Positions 46,901-57,600 of a DNA stretch of 64,000 nucleotides are shown here, one piece after another. The notes beneath the pieces are model-generated. The model saw only the letters and a list, made by a program, of their open reading frames with translations, was not told the origin of the DNA and did not search any database. The translations under genes and the position numbers were made by a program. The stretch's first letter is position 1. Every line of letters begins with the position of its first letter. Origin of the DNA: Dipteris shenzhenensis (taxonomy: Eukaryota; Polypodiophyta; Polypodiopsida; Gleicheniales); assembly GCA_047967505.1 (NCBI GenBank), contig CM106538.1; one strand, written 5' to 3'.

Positions 46901-49728
46901 CGCTTTGTTGTCTGAAACGGGCCGTTTCTGTGCCTTGAAATGCGTTTCAGGCTGGCTGAAACATTTCAGCCAGCCGTTTCAGGGTCCTGAACCGTTTCAG
47001 ACCTTGAAACGCATTTCAGGATCCAAGCTTCCTTGAAACGGCGTTTTAGGCCTGGCTGGGCTCTAAAACGTGTTTTAGCGTAACTGTGCTTTCAACACTG
47101 GGTTGAGGTAGGTTGGTTTATTTTGGAAGTAGATATATACCAAAATCTGACCTCTTGGATTTGAGCAGAGGAGCTCTGATGGCGGCATCCTTGACACCTC
47201 CACCATCCAAAATATATTTTTCATTTGAGGACAAACAAGTTGAGCATACTCTAAAGGGATCTAGGACTGAGCATTGGTTGGGCTTATAGTCGACTTCACC
47301 TCCCACAAGGTGCCAAGTGTGATTAGTTCAAGCAAACCCGGGCAAGCCTATCATTGGAGGGTGACCATATTGAGGATGTCACCATTTATGGGCAAGGAGT
47401 CTTTTTACTACAACATATCTAGGATGATCAAGTGGGAGAAATCGATGGTGATTCTCATAGATGACCTTATTCAATGCGTCTGCCTGTGAGGCAACTAGTG
47501 AAGGACCACAAGCAGGACATGCATCGTAACCCGATGTAGTGAGACGTGAACAATAGAGGCAATTAAGAGTTCAAGGTGGATTTAGGGTGCCACATCGATT
47601 GCCTACTCATAATTAAAAGTGCAATGCTTACTTGAACACTCGCCATAGCCTGGGAAGTCATGCATCATCCACATCAAGACTGCTTTGTAGTTGAAGTCTC
47701 GTGATGAGGGAGGCCTGCTCACACCATGCACCTCGATACCTCTCCAAAGTATCTCTACCTCGTCAATCAAAGGCTCTAAATAAACATCAGGATTTTTTAC
47801 TTTATTTTTCTCTGGAATTAGAAGGAATAACATAACATGTCCTTTCTTAATCGCCATAGAGCGTGGAAGATTATAATTCACCAATATCATTGGCCATACA
47901 CTGTAAGAGGTGCTTTTGAGACCAAATGGGTTCACAACGTCCATACCCAATCCAAGTCTCAAGCTCCTAGGCTCTTCCTTGAAGCTTGGCCATGTTTAAA
48001 AGAAGTGGTCAGCGAAGGAAGGAATCAAAACCGTGTTGCACTTACAAAGAGTAAGATGACAGATTAAGGGGATCGATATAGCCATTCTAGAGACTTGGCT
48101 GGAGGGATCATGCCATGTACACAAGGACCTACTAGCACGTTGGCAAGGATTCTCCCGAGCTGGAGTCCCCCTTAAACTCGGTTACTATCATTGCACCTAC
48201 TGGTACATAGACCTGTGTTCCCTATAGGGGAGGGTAATATTGCAGAAAGATGTCACCAATGATCACTCTCTCGATATGATATGATGGTAGACAGAGGATT
48301 AGAGTGGTCGGGATGCAAGGCAACAATGCACTATTGACCCACAGCCTTGCATACGACGAGACTCTGCATACTGGTCAAATCGACCGAGGAAGGATCTCTT
48401 CTCTAACAAGTGCCATGGGACCAGAGAAAGTGGCTTGGCCTGACCAGACTTTGAAGTTCGTTTTGCAAAAAAAAAGATGTCCTACCTATCAACTAGAATA
48501 GATGGGCAACTTGAATATGGTTTTGGAAAGCCGATAGAAACTTAGTACAAAGACTTTGTGTAAGAGTATATGTTTATACTATGGTCTACACCCACTGTTG
48601 GGGGCTGATGATGTCAGTGGGGATGTCATAGTAGCTAGTCCCAGCTATGCGTGATGGAATTTATGGTTTTCAACCTTATGAGTGACTATCATGAGATTGA
48701 AACTGCACTATGTTGTGTTTTTAGAGGATGAGTTTGGGCATTTTTTTGGACTCATCTAGGTATATGCTTCTATCGTATTAATTTCACCTTGTGAAGTTTT
48801 GCCGCCTGCTGGTTTTGTGATAATTCTTTCTATCTTAAGTGGTGTGTTGCCCTATCAGCTAGATCTAGATGCTCATTTGGGAGAGACTAAAATGAATCGT
48901 TTAGTCTTCACAAGCAGTTTTAGCTTGAATGAAGAGATTTTGGACTACTTTTTTATTAGCCTTCTCCTTTAGTGCTGGCCTTCATCATGGCTGAGTCTGC
49001 TCTTCACCTCCGGACTGCCAACAGAAACTCAGTACAAAGACTTTGTATAAATGGATGCTCAAGTATGTGTGGGTGTGTGGATTTGTATGTGTGAGAGCAT
49101 ATGCTTATATTATGGTCTACAACCACTGTTGGGCGCTGATGATGTTAGTGGCGATGTCATTGTAGCTAGTCCTTGCTATGCGTATGGAGTTTATGGTTTT
49201 CAACCTTATGAGTGACCATCATGAGATTGAAACTGCACTATGTTGTGTTTTCAGAGGATGAGTTTGGGCATGTTCTTGGACTCATCTAGGCATATGGTTT
49301 TGGAAAGCCAGGTTTAAAAAAGAGAAGCGATCCGGAACCCTTTTATTTGAAATTTTTTTGAAAAGCATATGAGGATGCCATACAACCTGACCATGTGGGT
49401 CCTCAGGTAATAGTCGGTCCCTCAACCCCTCCCTAAGACGGTTAAATGGTGGAGCAGTGAGTGTTCCTGCAGGATGCATCTCACACTTCCTTGGCAGCTC
49501 TTCCTGACAAATGAAATGAAGTTCCTACAGAAAATCAAATTTCTTTGGAATCTGTACCCAGCTTTTGCAGAATACTCTGCTGAACTGAGTTTTTGTCATT
49601 TTGTTTTAGATAGTCTTCCATACCCGATCTACATGCTGTCAGTTAATTATTCCTGCCAAGACTGTGTCATTCATTGTAGACTCTGTCGCTCTTTCTGGTC
49701 TGTGTGGGCCCATGTATCAACTTGGTTG

Positions 49729-49772
<44 letters not shown>

Positions 49773-50711
49773 CACAAAGTAATTTCTTCTTTTTAGCCGG
49801 AAGATCAAGCCTGCATTGGAGAGCTTGCCTTGATGCCTATGATGGGAGCTTCGCACACCCTATTAAATGCAGACCATGATGCTATATATTACAAGGGCAT
49901 GCCAATATACAAAGGACTGGTATGTAGTAAATATTATTCTTTCCTTTGATGAAAGCTCTGGCATTGCTTTGTGATAAGAAAAGAGATTTGAATGTCCAAC
50001 TTGAGAACAGGTTTTGAAATTTTCTAAATGGTTGTGTTGCCAGCAATTGCGAAGACATGGAGATATATTTGAGCGAACAGCTAGGGGTTACTACCAATCA
50101 CACGGTCGAAGTGATGACACTATGAATCTTGGAGGCATCAAGGTTTGCATTGCTCTATGTTTTTTGGAACTACTCTATCTCAATATCAACTACTTTGAAA
50201 AACAATTAGCTACGCTTCAATGACAAATGGTTCCTTCGCCAATGTTCAAATTGATAAATATGTATGTATTGCTCTCAGACAAGTGCAGTTGAACTTGAGA
50301 GGGTATGCAACAAAGCCCATGAGCATATCATTGAGACAGCGGCTGTCGGAGTCCCATCCCACGGTGGGGGCCCAGAGCGATTGGTCATCTTTGTTGTAAT
50401 TGGTGATGCTGGTCGCAATGTTACTGCTGATCATCTCACGGGAATTTTCTCAAAAGCTTTACAAAATCAATTAAATCCATTATTCAAGGTATGTATGGGC
50501 CCTTTCATTTTTAAGAACTCAGGATCCAAATATAAATTCAATGGTCTTGCTTACCTTCTTTTCCCCCAACTTCCTACTAATTTCCTGAGCTTGGCAGGTG
50601 AGTTCAGTGATAATTGTCTCAGAATTTCCTCGCACAGCAACCAACAAAGTAATGAGGAGACTCTTGAGATCCCAGGTCATGCAAGGAGCAAAGTTGAGAA
50701 GTAGAATATGA
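35086..50711 (+). CDS. AAE18: Acyl-activating enzyme, AAE17/AAE18 group (peroxisomal acyl-CoA synthetase-like), complete, 14 exons
   Basis: Exons: 35086-35342, 35463-35592, 35740-35993, 36106-36310, 36422-36462, 36572-36700, 44697-44770, 44858-45078, 45217-45311, 45585-45801, 49797-49919, 50044-50142, 50279-50488, 50598-50711. Joined phases give 2169 nt, 722 codons, without stops; Arabidopsis AAE17/18 are about that long. The family activates carboxylic acids through acyl-adenylates; Arabidopsis AAE18 acts on 2,4-DB in peroxisomes. Visible motifs are the N-terminal AAE extension (1-130), [19 protein letters not shown], the ATP loop SSGTSGEPK (359-367), CGGTE (499-503), RHGD (586-589), [13 protein letters not shown] (603-615) and PRTATNK, whose Lys702 is the expected catalytic lysine. 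The C-terminus is SRI, a possible weak PTS1. All introns are GT-AG except intron 8, which appears GC-AG. Exon 7 uses the acceptor at 44696; the nearer AG at 44712 breaks the frame. Confidence 0.93.
37003..37485. repeat. Dispersed repeat shared with intron 10
   Basis: Blocks such as GTAGCTAGTCCCTGCTATG, GATTGAAACTGCAC, TTAGAGGATGAGTTTGGGCA, CTTAAGTGGTGTGTTGCCCT and ACTACTTTTTTATTAGCCTT recur in order at 48628-49080. No coding content was recognised. Confidence 0.85.
37522..37580. repeat. (GT)n microsatellite
   Basis: Interrupted (GT)n. From 37600 to 38630 I recognise no gene; a minus frame at 38343-38026 is open but without motifs. Confidence 0.95.
38640..39262 (-). mobile_element. LINE copy 3: C-terminal fragment and CT-rich tail
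   Basis: On the minus strand the fragment opens with [12 protein letters not shown] and [13 protein letters not shown], which matches [12 protein letters not shown] of the longer copy at 41.5 kb. About 350 bp of apparent 3' untranslated sequence follow, then ATTAATAAA at about 38690 and a CT-rich tail to about 38630. It is 5'-truncated where the (TC)n tail of copy 2 abuts it. Confidence 0.6.
39274..40150 (-). mobile_element. LINE copy 2: C-terminal zinc motif, 3' end and (TC)n tail
   Basis: On the minus strand [20 protein letters not shown] and VHSAVELLC (about 39700-39600) align with [20 protein letters not shown] and EHF of copy 1, including the C-X2-C-X9-H spacing. Decayed sequence follows, ending GGAATTAATAAAAGTCATAT and then (TC)n at 39313-39274. 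The 5' limit is approximate. From 40151 to 40855 nothing is recognised. Confidence 0.65.
40857..44650 (-). mobile_element. LINE copy 1: endonuclease, reverse transcriptase, C-terminal zinc motif, (TC)n tail
   Basis: Minus-strand order is APE-type endonuclease ([54 protein letters not shown]; 44600-44050), then a linker, RT fingers ([20 protein letters not shown], 43370), [10 protein letters not shown]-shifted residues of the next motif (43030), [20 protein letters not shown] (42770), the active site [11 protein letters not shown] (42650-42620), where the second catalytic position is Asn instead of Asp, then [18 protein letters not shown] (42330). The end carries [16 protein letters not shown] (41680-41630). 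It finishes with CTTTAATAAACTTTC (40919-40905) and a (TC)n tail (40898-40857). A 29-bp tandem duplication near 44028-44085 and several frameshifts make it inactive. Confidence 0.85.
45079..45216 (+). other. Intron 8 with apparent GC donor
   Basis: Exon 8 must end at CAG (45078) to give FVQ joined to DAGATVLG, as in the family; the intron then begins GCAGGC and ends TTTTTGTAG. The only nearby GT (45073) would delete two conserved residues. Confidence 0.65.
46618..47095. repeat. GAAACG/CGTTTC-rich palindromic element
   Basis: Starts with a hexamer run (GGAAAC)4 at 46624-46647 and contains over a dozen GAAAC or GTTTC words. A perfect hairpin with 12-bp arms GGCTGGCTGAAA/TTTCAGCCAGCC and a 2-bp loop lies at 46950-46975. 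TTTCAACCATAGTT before it and TTTCAACACTGGGTT after it may mark the ends. No coding sequence is seen. Confidence 0.65.
47603..48005 (-). pseudogene. CACTA (En/Spm) tnp2-type transposase fragment
   Basis: Minus strand: [80 protein letters not shown] and [10 protein letters not shown] follow the plant tnp2 order (RLGL..D..NPF, STWPV...NLPP, LLIPGP..P, DVYLQPLIDEL..LW, A.L.WT.NDFPAYG). It is a fragment of about 130 codons with an intact frame over most of its length; no CACTA termini were found. From 48070 to 48515 nothing is recognised. Confidence 0.85.
48518..49310. repeat. Tandem copies of the intron-6 repeat
   Basis: One full copy (about 48540-49075) and one partial copy (about 49050-49310) lie in tandem. 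Shared blocks are TATGGTCTACAMCCACTGTT, GCTGATGATGT, GTAGCTAGTCC, TGAAACTGCACTATGTTGTG and GATGAGTTTGGGCAT. The first copy matches 37003-37485 in intron 6. Confidence 0.85.
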
Positions 50712-51130
50712 CACAACAAGATAGCATTATGCTTTATTGGCTGGAATGTCAATTTGACATGTGAGTCACAACGCCGATCAGAGGGGAGGATCGCAATGTA
50801 TACTGCCGATTCAGAAAGTCCTCTGCAGCCAATATTTGGTTTGCTGTAGTGCTAAAAAACAGATATATGATGAACTCATGGCATCCAATACTGCTCGGCA
50901 CTTGAAGCACAAAAGCAAACGTTTGCCAAATTTAGGGAGGCAGAGAGTGAGCTATGTGCAGTCAGTACGCTGTTATGAATTGTATTAAACTAATTATGGG
51001 CATTATTTTCGAGCAGCATAGTTATCTTTTTTAGTGGTAGATATTGTAAATCATGCTTAGGGAAAAGAGTCAAAAACTCATAGGGTGATTCCTTATATTG
51101 AGCAGATTAAGACTACCATGTTTTCCAAGG
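50712..51130 (+). other. 3' flank of the acyl-activating enzyme gene
   Basis: Probable 3' untranslated region and flank. No polyadenylation signal is clear enough to place the transcript end. Confidence 0.4.
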
Positions 51131-52074
51131 TGCTTACATTAAATTGGGCCTTTCCAGTTTTTCGGTGCATCTAAGACAATTTGTAAAAGCGATAGTAAAA
51201 TGACAAGAGCATGAAACAAGAAGGTGAGAGACAGATGAGGGAAAATGGAAGAAAGGAGATGACACAACAGAAAGTTGTTTGTTAAGGTCACAAAACAAGC
51301 TATAATTAAGCCAAATATAAACCATATAAATTTGAAGAAGAGAATAGCGTAACTCCAGCATTCTTTTTAAACTTTATGACGTACTCTTTGCTCAAACTTG
51401 TGGTTACATTGAAAATGTACTCATCCAAAGGCTTCAGATTCCTTCTCCATAAAAATGAACTGCCAACAATAATTTCTCAGCTATAGCAATAAATGTTTCT
51501 AAGGGACCTTTTGTTGGTGGTTATTCCGAAGCCTCATTGTAAGGTGTGTCTGCAAGATCAGTAGGATGACTTGGCAGTCCAGCCTCTGTTGTATCATATC
51601 AAATGGTTGTGGCATCTGTAATTATTGTCACAATCAGGCTATAAAACCTGCAAGGTATTTGCAATAATGTCTGTGGTTTGTTTTTGCTCAGGATCCTACT
51701 GTTTTTATTCAAGAGTGTGTCCAAGAGAAGATAGAGTGAGTTTGAGGTGTAGTTCTACATGGAGTTTATCTACTTTGATAAGTGGACTGAGTTTGCTCTC
51801 CGTCATAAACTTTAAAAGGTCTAGTGGCATCTTCTGTAATATGGTTTTGATGTGTTCCTAGACTTGTTGTTTCACACTCAACATTTTTAATGAAAGTGCT
51901 ATTTACACTTTTTCTCTGATGCATCAACCATATCAATGAGTTGTTGTTTGACCTCTAAGGCTGTCAATTGTTCTGATAATAAAATGTTTTCTACCTACAC
52001 GGTACTGTTTTCCTGTGCTATACTGTCAAATGGACCTGAAAAACTAAATTTGCATCTCTTCCAGCCATAATTTG

Positions 52075-52182
52075 ATCAAAATAAATGATTTTGATTTTAC
52101 TGTAAGCTTATGAACCATTTTAGTTACGATCAAATATAAATGATTTTGATTTTACTGTAAGCTTATGAACCATTTTAGTTAC
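52075..52182. repeat. Recent tandem duplication, ~54 bp
   Basis: Two units, each starting GATCAAAATA or GATCAAATAT and running through TGATTTTGATTTTACTGTAA to CATTTTAGTTAC, differ at only a few positions. Confidence 0.9.
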
Positions 52183-52239
52183 TTGCCTATTGTGTTGCCA
52201 ATGTACTTTCAAGGTGCTTAACCTAGTTCTGTAGCCACT

Positions 52240-52804
52240 CAATTTATGACTGTTGTTGCTTTATCTGTTGGTCTGTTTCTTTTCTGGTCACCTCATTTTC
52301 CAATACAAAAGAATGTAAAGTTGCCAATGCATCTATGGCTTTGCCAATAGTAGTTTCTTCCATTGTTGAATTTGATCTTCTAGTTAGGAGGGTGAGATTT
52401 TGCAAGATCTGATGAAAGTGAAGGGAATGGTAGAGACCCCTCATCCATAATTGGTAATCTTCTTGGAAGTTCCCTGAGATGGGGTTTGCATTGCATTGTT
52501 CCTGTTGAATCTAAAATTAGGTTAGACCATATTTCCTGCATTTGAGGTGGTTGTGGTAACTTGTTTACTGCAGCCCTTGCCTCTTTACGTGAATATCCTG
52601 CACTGAGAAATTTTGTGGATAATGATGGAGGGTCTGCTGTTGGTGATTCATCCTCTGAGCTATGAGCTATTGCAGTTGCTTTGAGAGGGGTTGTCTACTG
52701 AGATTCCTCATTGTTGTGAAAAGGAAACAAGGCTTGCAAGATTGGGGCTAACCTTGAATTCTGGGGTGATTTTCTTTTATCTTTCGTCATCACCTTCCCC
52801 ATGA
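52240..52804 (-). pseudogene. Decayed coding-like ORF, unknown family
   Basis: A minus frame from an ATG at 52804 reads MGKVMTKDKRKSPQNSRLAP, ILQALFPFHNNEES, a stop, then KATAIAHSSEDESPTADPPS, SAGYSRKEARAAVNKLPQPP and REFPRRLPIMDEGSLPF. A frameshift near 52400 leads to a charged, coil-like end (LENEVTRKETDQQIKQQQ). No motif is recognised. The gypsy relic lies upstream on the same strand, so an accessory ORF is possible. Nothing is recognised in 51131-52074 or 52805-53690. Confidence 0.3.
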
Positions 52805-53699
52805 TTCTGAATAAAGATAACTTTTCCAATTGATTTTTTTGCCAGCTCTAGCTGCATGGAGTAGGACATAATTTTCTTTGCTCATATAATTTGTTTTTTC
52901 CGAAAGAACTCTTTCGAAAAACCAATTTAGCTGCATGAGTCTCTGAGGATTCTTTGCATTCTTCATATGATATAATAAGTTTGATTACTCTCAAGTGGAT
53001 CAAATTTTACTTCATCACAACATCACACTACATTTTTTCCACTGCTGATTGGATGCTAATGGAAGCTTGAAAACTTGAGATATTAACTCAACCGATAAAA
53101 ACAGACGGGGGTTGATTGCTCCATCAGTGCAACTAGGATGCTTGAACTGGGCTAGAGCATGAATAGTACCTCTCCACGTGCCAAGGAAGCTCTACACATT
53201 CCAACAAGCAGATTTTGTTGAGCCACATACGTATGGGTGAACAGCTCCATGTCAAAGTGAAAGTTGAAATCTTTGGAAGGAAAACATCATGTCTTTGGCC
53301 ACGGCGTTTCATCTCTCTAGGATTGATGCTCACATTGGAGTCTAAAAAATCTAAAAGAGGGGAAGAAGTGAGCTGTTCGGTTGATGGCATGGCTGTGCAT
53401 GGATTGCATCATATAGGAGTGGGAATGAGATGAGCTTTTGCAGCATCTGTTTGTATGGAAGCCATTGATTGCATGCTAAAATTGTCGCTTGAGAAGTGTG
53501 ACAATTGACATGAAAGAGTGGAAATGTGGACACCTACCTGTTATAGGCAATTGATGCACTCAGAATAAATGAACCCACTTCTGTAACTGAACCGATTATC
53601 ATTTTTTTCTGCTGAATTAGAGGATGTGGTCCCACATATAGTTTTAATCTAAAACCGTATGTTTGTAAAAAATGATTCCATGCATATCTACAATTCTGA

Positions 53700-55145
53700 A
53701 TGTACCTTCACCCAAGACATCTATTACCTGGTCTCAGCCCCAACTTTGAATTATACATAATCATTAGATCACCTTTTTTGAAGAGCTTGAATTCGATCTT
53801 CATGCCTATCTACATTTCTAAATGATGTTAGAGATCAAAGAGCTCTGAATGTTGTCTTGCTCCAATTGCTTTAGTTTTTTAATTTTGTCTGCTATTGCTA
53901 GAGAATTTTTAGGTGGTATTTTACGTTGAATAACAACGCGAAGACTTAGCACAAGAAAATCCATTGGCACTATAGCTTCAATTCCATAGACTAATGAGAA
54001 TGGAATCATACCCGTTGTGTGACTTTGAATGCTGTTCAGAATGCCCATCGTGCAAAATGCAATTTGTGATCCTAATCCGATCTATTTTCTACAACTATCT
54101 TTCTCAGAATACGGAGTAGAATTTTGTTTGATCTTTCTGCTTATTCATTTGCTAGTGGATAATATGCGGTAGTTTTTTAATGTAATCACCTTGTTGAGAA
54201 AATGGACTCCTTCATCAGAGACTAACTCAATTGGGCATTCGAATCTGGTCGAGATATTCTAATACAAAAACTTTGCAGTGTTGTTGGATTTATTATCTCT
54301 CAGTGCAACTCCTTCCACCCATTTAGTATAGTAATAAATAGCAAGTAGAATATATCCATTATGAGCATACTTTGCAGGCAGCTTGATTGTTCCATCAAAA
54401 TAAAGACCCCATCTTTGAAATGGTTCTAATGGAAAATTTGGTTGATGAGGCATCCAATCTACTTGTAGTGGCCCTCCATCTTTTTCACATTGTAGAAATC
54501 GTTTTGCAAAGTTGAAAGAATCCTTAAAATAGTGGGCCATTATAAGCCATCTTGCATGGTTTTCTTACTAGTAATATCACCTGAGAAATGTCCTATTGAA
54601 ACACCTTGATGGGCTTCTAATAATATTGCATCCTTTTTGGCATGCATTGCTTGATCATATGATCTATTGGAATTCCTCTTTTGTATAGAACTCTTGCAAT
54701 GACCAAAAATGATTTCCTTCTATTTTAGAAGTTCTTTTTGGGTCTTTAGATAAAGAATATGGAAATAAATCATCAACAACATCTAATCATACCAATTTTT
54801 TGAGTTAAGTGGGTGGATCTAAAATAGTGTTGCTTCAGCAATTGATCATATATGCCTTCACTTGCTTCGCATGATTCCAATCCACTCAAATAATCTACAA
54901 GTAATCAAATTATCGTAATAAAAAGATCCATCTGGCCAACCTTCTAGATAAATTATGTTTATCCTCCAAATAGACAAGTGCTTGATGATCAACATGAAAA
55001 ATGACTTTGTTGCTCAATAAATAATATCTAAATTTTATCAGAGAATGTATCATACCCAAAGCTTCTCTTTCCATGACAAAATAATTATAGTATGATTTGT
55101 TCATCATACACCTAGCATAATAGACTGGTCTAAACCATCTTTTGT
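53700..55145 (-). pseudogene. Ty3/gypsy RNase H and integrase relic
   Basis: Minus strand: RNase H (RPVYYARCMMNKSYYNYFVM, EREALGMIHSL, FHVDHQALVYL, RRLARWIFLLR; 55140-54910), then integrase zinc region (VLYKRGIP, EAHQGVSIGHFSGD; 54690-54570), the core (WGLYFDGTIKLPAKYAHNGY, ILLAIYYYTKWVEGVAL; 54405-54290), then ANEQAERSNKILLRI-like residues near 54150, and TGMIPFSLVYGIEAIVPMDF (54015-53955). The first catalytic Asp of the usual GLDFIGP context is displaced (GLYFDGT). Stops and frameshifts are many. The RT part is not recognisable. Confidence 0.85.
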
Positions 55146-56130
55146 GAGGATTACCAAAAAGCGACAGACAAAAAAAGCGAGCACTATAAGACAATAAAAG
55201 ATTAATAGATCCCCTATTTGAGTAGCAAAAAAATATAAATTATTCAAAAGCCTCCATATGTTTCCCCAATGCGAGAAGGTTAAATATACATATAACTTTA
55301 TAGCCACTAATACTAATTTTACATCACCTATAAGAGAGATGTTATGTTTCATTGCCAAGTCATGATTATATTAAAGACAAACCCTATTGCAATCAACTTT
55401 TCTCTTTCCACCATAATCATTGACACCATCAATGCAACCTTCCACACAAGTGGGGCGTTTCCAAGGACTCCTTGAATGGATTAGTCTACATTCCATGCAT
55501 ATGTAAATGCTTAGCTTTTTTAACTTTATTCACTCTTGGAAAGAAACCTATGTTTCTTTGTTACTATAAAAGCATCCCTCCCCATTGATTCACTGTTACA
55601 TCCCACTAATTCAACTAGTGTAACAAATTGACCACCACAAATTCATATTTTGGCACATAAAATTTTACTAGATGGTGCAAAAAGACACGATAATCATCTA
55701 AATCATGCCTTCCCATTTGATTCGATATATAACATGACCCCATTTGGACTTGTAAATCAAAAGATACAGGGATGTGAAAATGACATCTTTTGGGCAAAAA
55801 CAAGGAGCGCGTTAACATGCTCCATGTTTTGGCCCAAAAGATGACATTTTCACATACCTATATCTTTGCAAGTTCTCAAAATTTGGTCATGGCTCAAAAA
55901 ATAGGATTTTGATATTGCTGCTTCTTTTGATTGTCAATCCAAATGGAATACTCTTACATATCAAGTCAAATAACAAGGCATGATTTAGATGAATAAAATG
56001 CTTTTTGCACCATCTAAAAAAATTGTATGCATTAGAATATGAAATTTATAAATTTTTGTCCAATTTGTTGCACCAAAATAAAAGCAAGGCTTCCCATTTG
56101 CAATCTATGTATAATATCCAGGGGTTGTAT
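55146..56130 (-). mobile_element. Foldback element, copy A (interrupts the gypsy relic)
   Basis: In inverted orientation it matches most of 58880-59840. The core (about 55645-56045) is a foldback with arms of roughly 200 bp, meeting near 55817 around GCGCGTTAACATGC; the arms share GATGTGAAAATG, CATCTTTTGGGC, AGATGGTGCAAAAAG and CATCTAAATCATGCCTT. The left edge coincides with the end of gypsy homology at KRWFRPVYYA, so the element probably inserted between RT and RNase H. Confidence 0.75.
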
Positions 56131-56678
56131 TCTTCTCCAATTTGCCTTTTTTACTTGAAATGGTGCACATTCTATACTAGATAAATTGAGCTTTAAGTAT
56201 ATTAACACCTAATCTACCATCAAGAAGAAACCTTGATATGTCAATCTCTAAATTGAACATCAATAGTTGGAACTTTGTAATCCACATCCTCAACTTGAGA
56301 ATGATATACATGCAGATCTTTAACTTCTAGCAGAAACATTACTATCTGATTTTCCATTTTGGTTGTTGATGTAGTCAACTCCATGGGTTTGGTAATCAAT
56401 TGTTTACGAAATGTGCAGACAAAATTCAAACTCTAATTTTGTCACATATTTAAATGAGCTTTAAGTTATCCTTAAAGTCATAATCTAGTAGACTTATTGA
56501 TTTTTCTTTTTGTCTTTTTGCTTTATTTGATTCTTGGAATTGGTTGAAAAGTTATATTCTTGCCAAATTTGACATTAGGATAATCAGAAGTAACTAGTTT
56601 CTTCTTACTCTGAATATGACTTGAGGATAATCTAAAGTAACCAATTCCTTCTTGCTTTGAATATTTTGAATTTTCTCC

Positions 56679-57600
56679 TTACCTCCGATTTTGATCTGAT
56701 TTGAATTTCCTTCTTGCTCTGAATATTTTGAATTTCCTCCTCACCTTCGATTTTAATTTGAATCTAGATTCTGATTTTTCCAAGTGGTTTAATGGTCTTT
56801 GTCTTCTGTCATTGTATTGCATCCTTGCCCTTTGATCTAGTATTACCATGAGTTGAGTAGTGTTGTCTTGATCTGAAACATCTTCCACTTCTATGCATGC
56901 TAAACAATCACATTCTAACTGCGGATTGCAAATTTCTAATGGAACACTCTGATCATTCAAAATCCTTAAAAACTGGGTCAAAACACTTTGTATCTACTTT
57001 AAATTTTCCTCTTCAATTTTCTACATTATAACAGCATTGATTGAAGTTGGTAGTTGTTGTTGTGTTTGATTCTGAGGTGCTTTGTTATTTATTTGATTAC
57101 CAGAATTCCCCTTTTTGTATTATGTTGCACCATAATTCACAATCGGCTCCTTGTTTATCTCCATCCACACCACAATAGTTGCATTGTATCATGGATTTTG
57201 ATCTTGAATTGCTACTTGATTGATTTGCTTGTTGATTTGCATTCGCCAAGTGTAGAGTAATCTCTCACACTAATTTAGATTACACCAATAATTTTCTATT
57301 ATGTGTTTACCATTTTATTGCAAATTCGACAAAAAATTGTATCTTGACTTGAATTACATCTAATTTCGAGAGTTTTCAATGACTTCATGATTATCTTTTC
57401 TAGATCGATCTTCTGTGTGATTTCTTTTTCTACTAGTTTCTTCTTCTTCTTCTTCTTCTTGGAGCATTTCTTTGCTTTTTTCTTTTTTCGCTTCTTCTTC
57501 TTTTCGCTTACTTGCTCTTCATTTGAATCTTCATCTTCATTCTTGCCATTCACTTTTTATCGTGCTCTTGATCTCATCCATTATCGTTTTCAACATTGAG
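56679..57600 (-). pseudogene. Probable gag remains of the gypsy element
   Basis: Minus strand: an acidic then Lys-rich stretch (57553-57299) with FCRICNKM, a zinc-knuckle-like CNYCGVDGDKQGADC (57187-57140) in which the usual His is Asp and one residue is extra, then a polar frame (QRPLNHLEKSESRFKLKSKV) at 56981-56679. Position and strand fit gag of the element whose pol lies at 53.7-55.1 kb. Confidence 0.45.

Larger units (their letters stand above)
45802..49796 (+). other. Intron 10 (4.0 kb), repeat-filled
   Basis: Begins GTAAGC and ends TTTTTAG. Holds pyrimidine-rich sequence (46050-46620) whose 212-codon frame is compositional, a GAAACG-rich palindromic element, a CACTA transposase fragment, tandem copies of a repeat also found in intron 6, and a (GA)n run (49732-49768) close to the acceptor. 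Confidence 0.85.
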
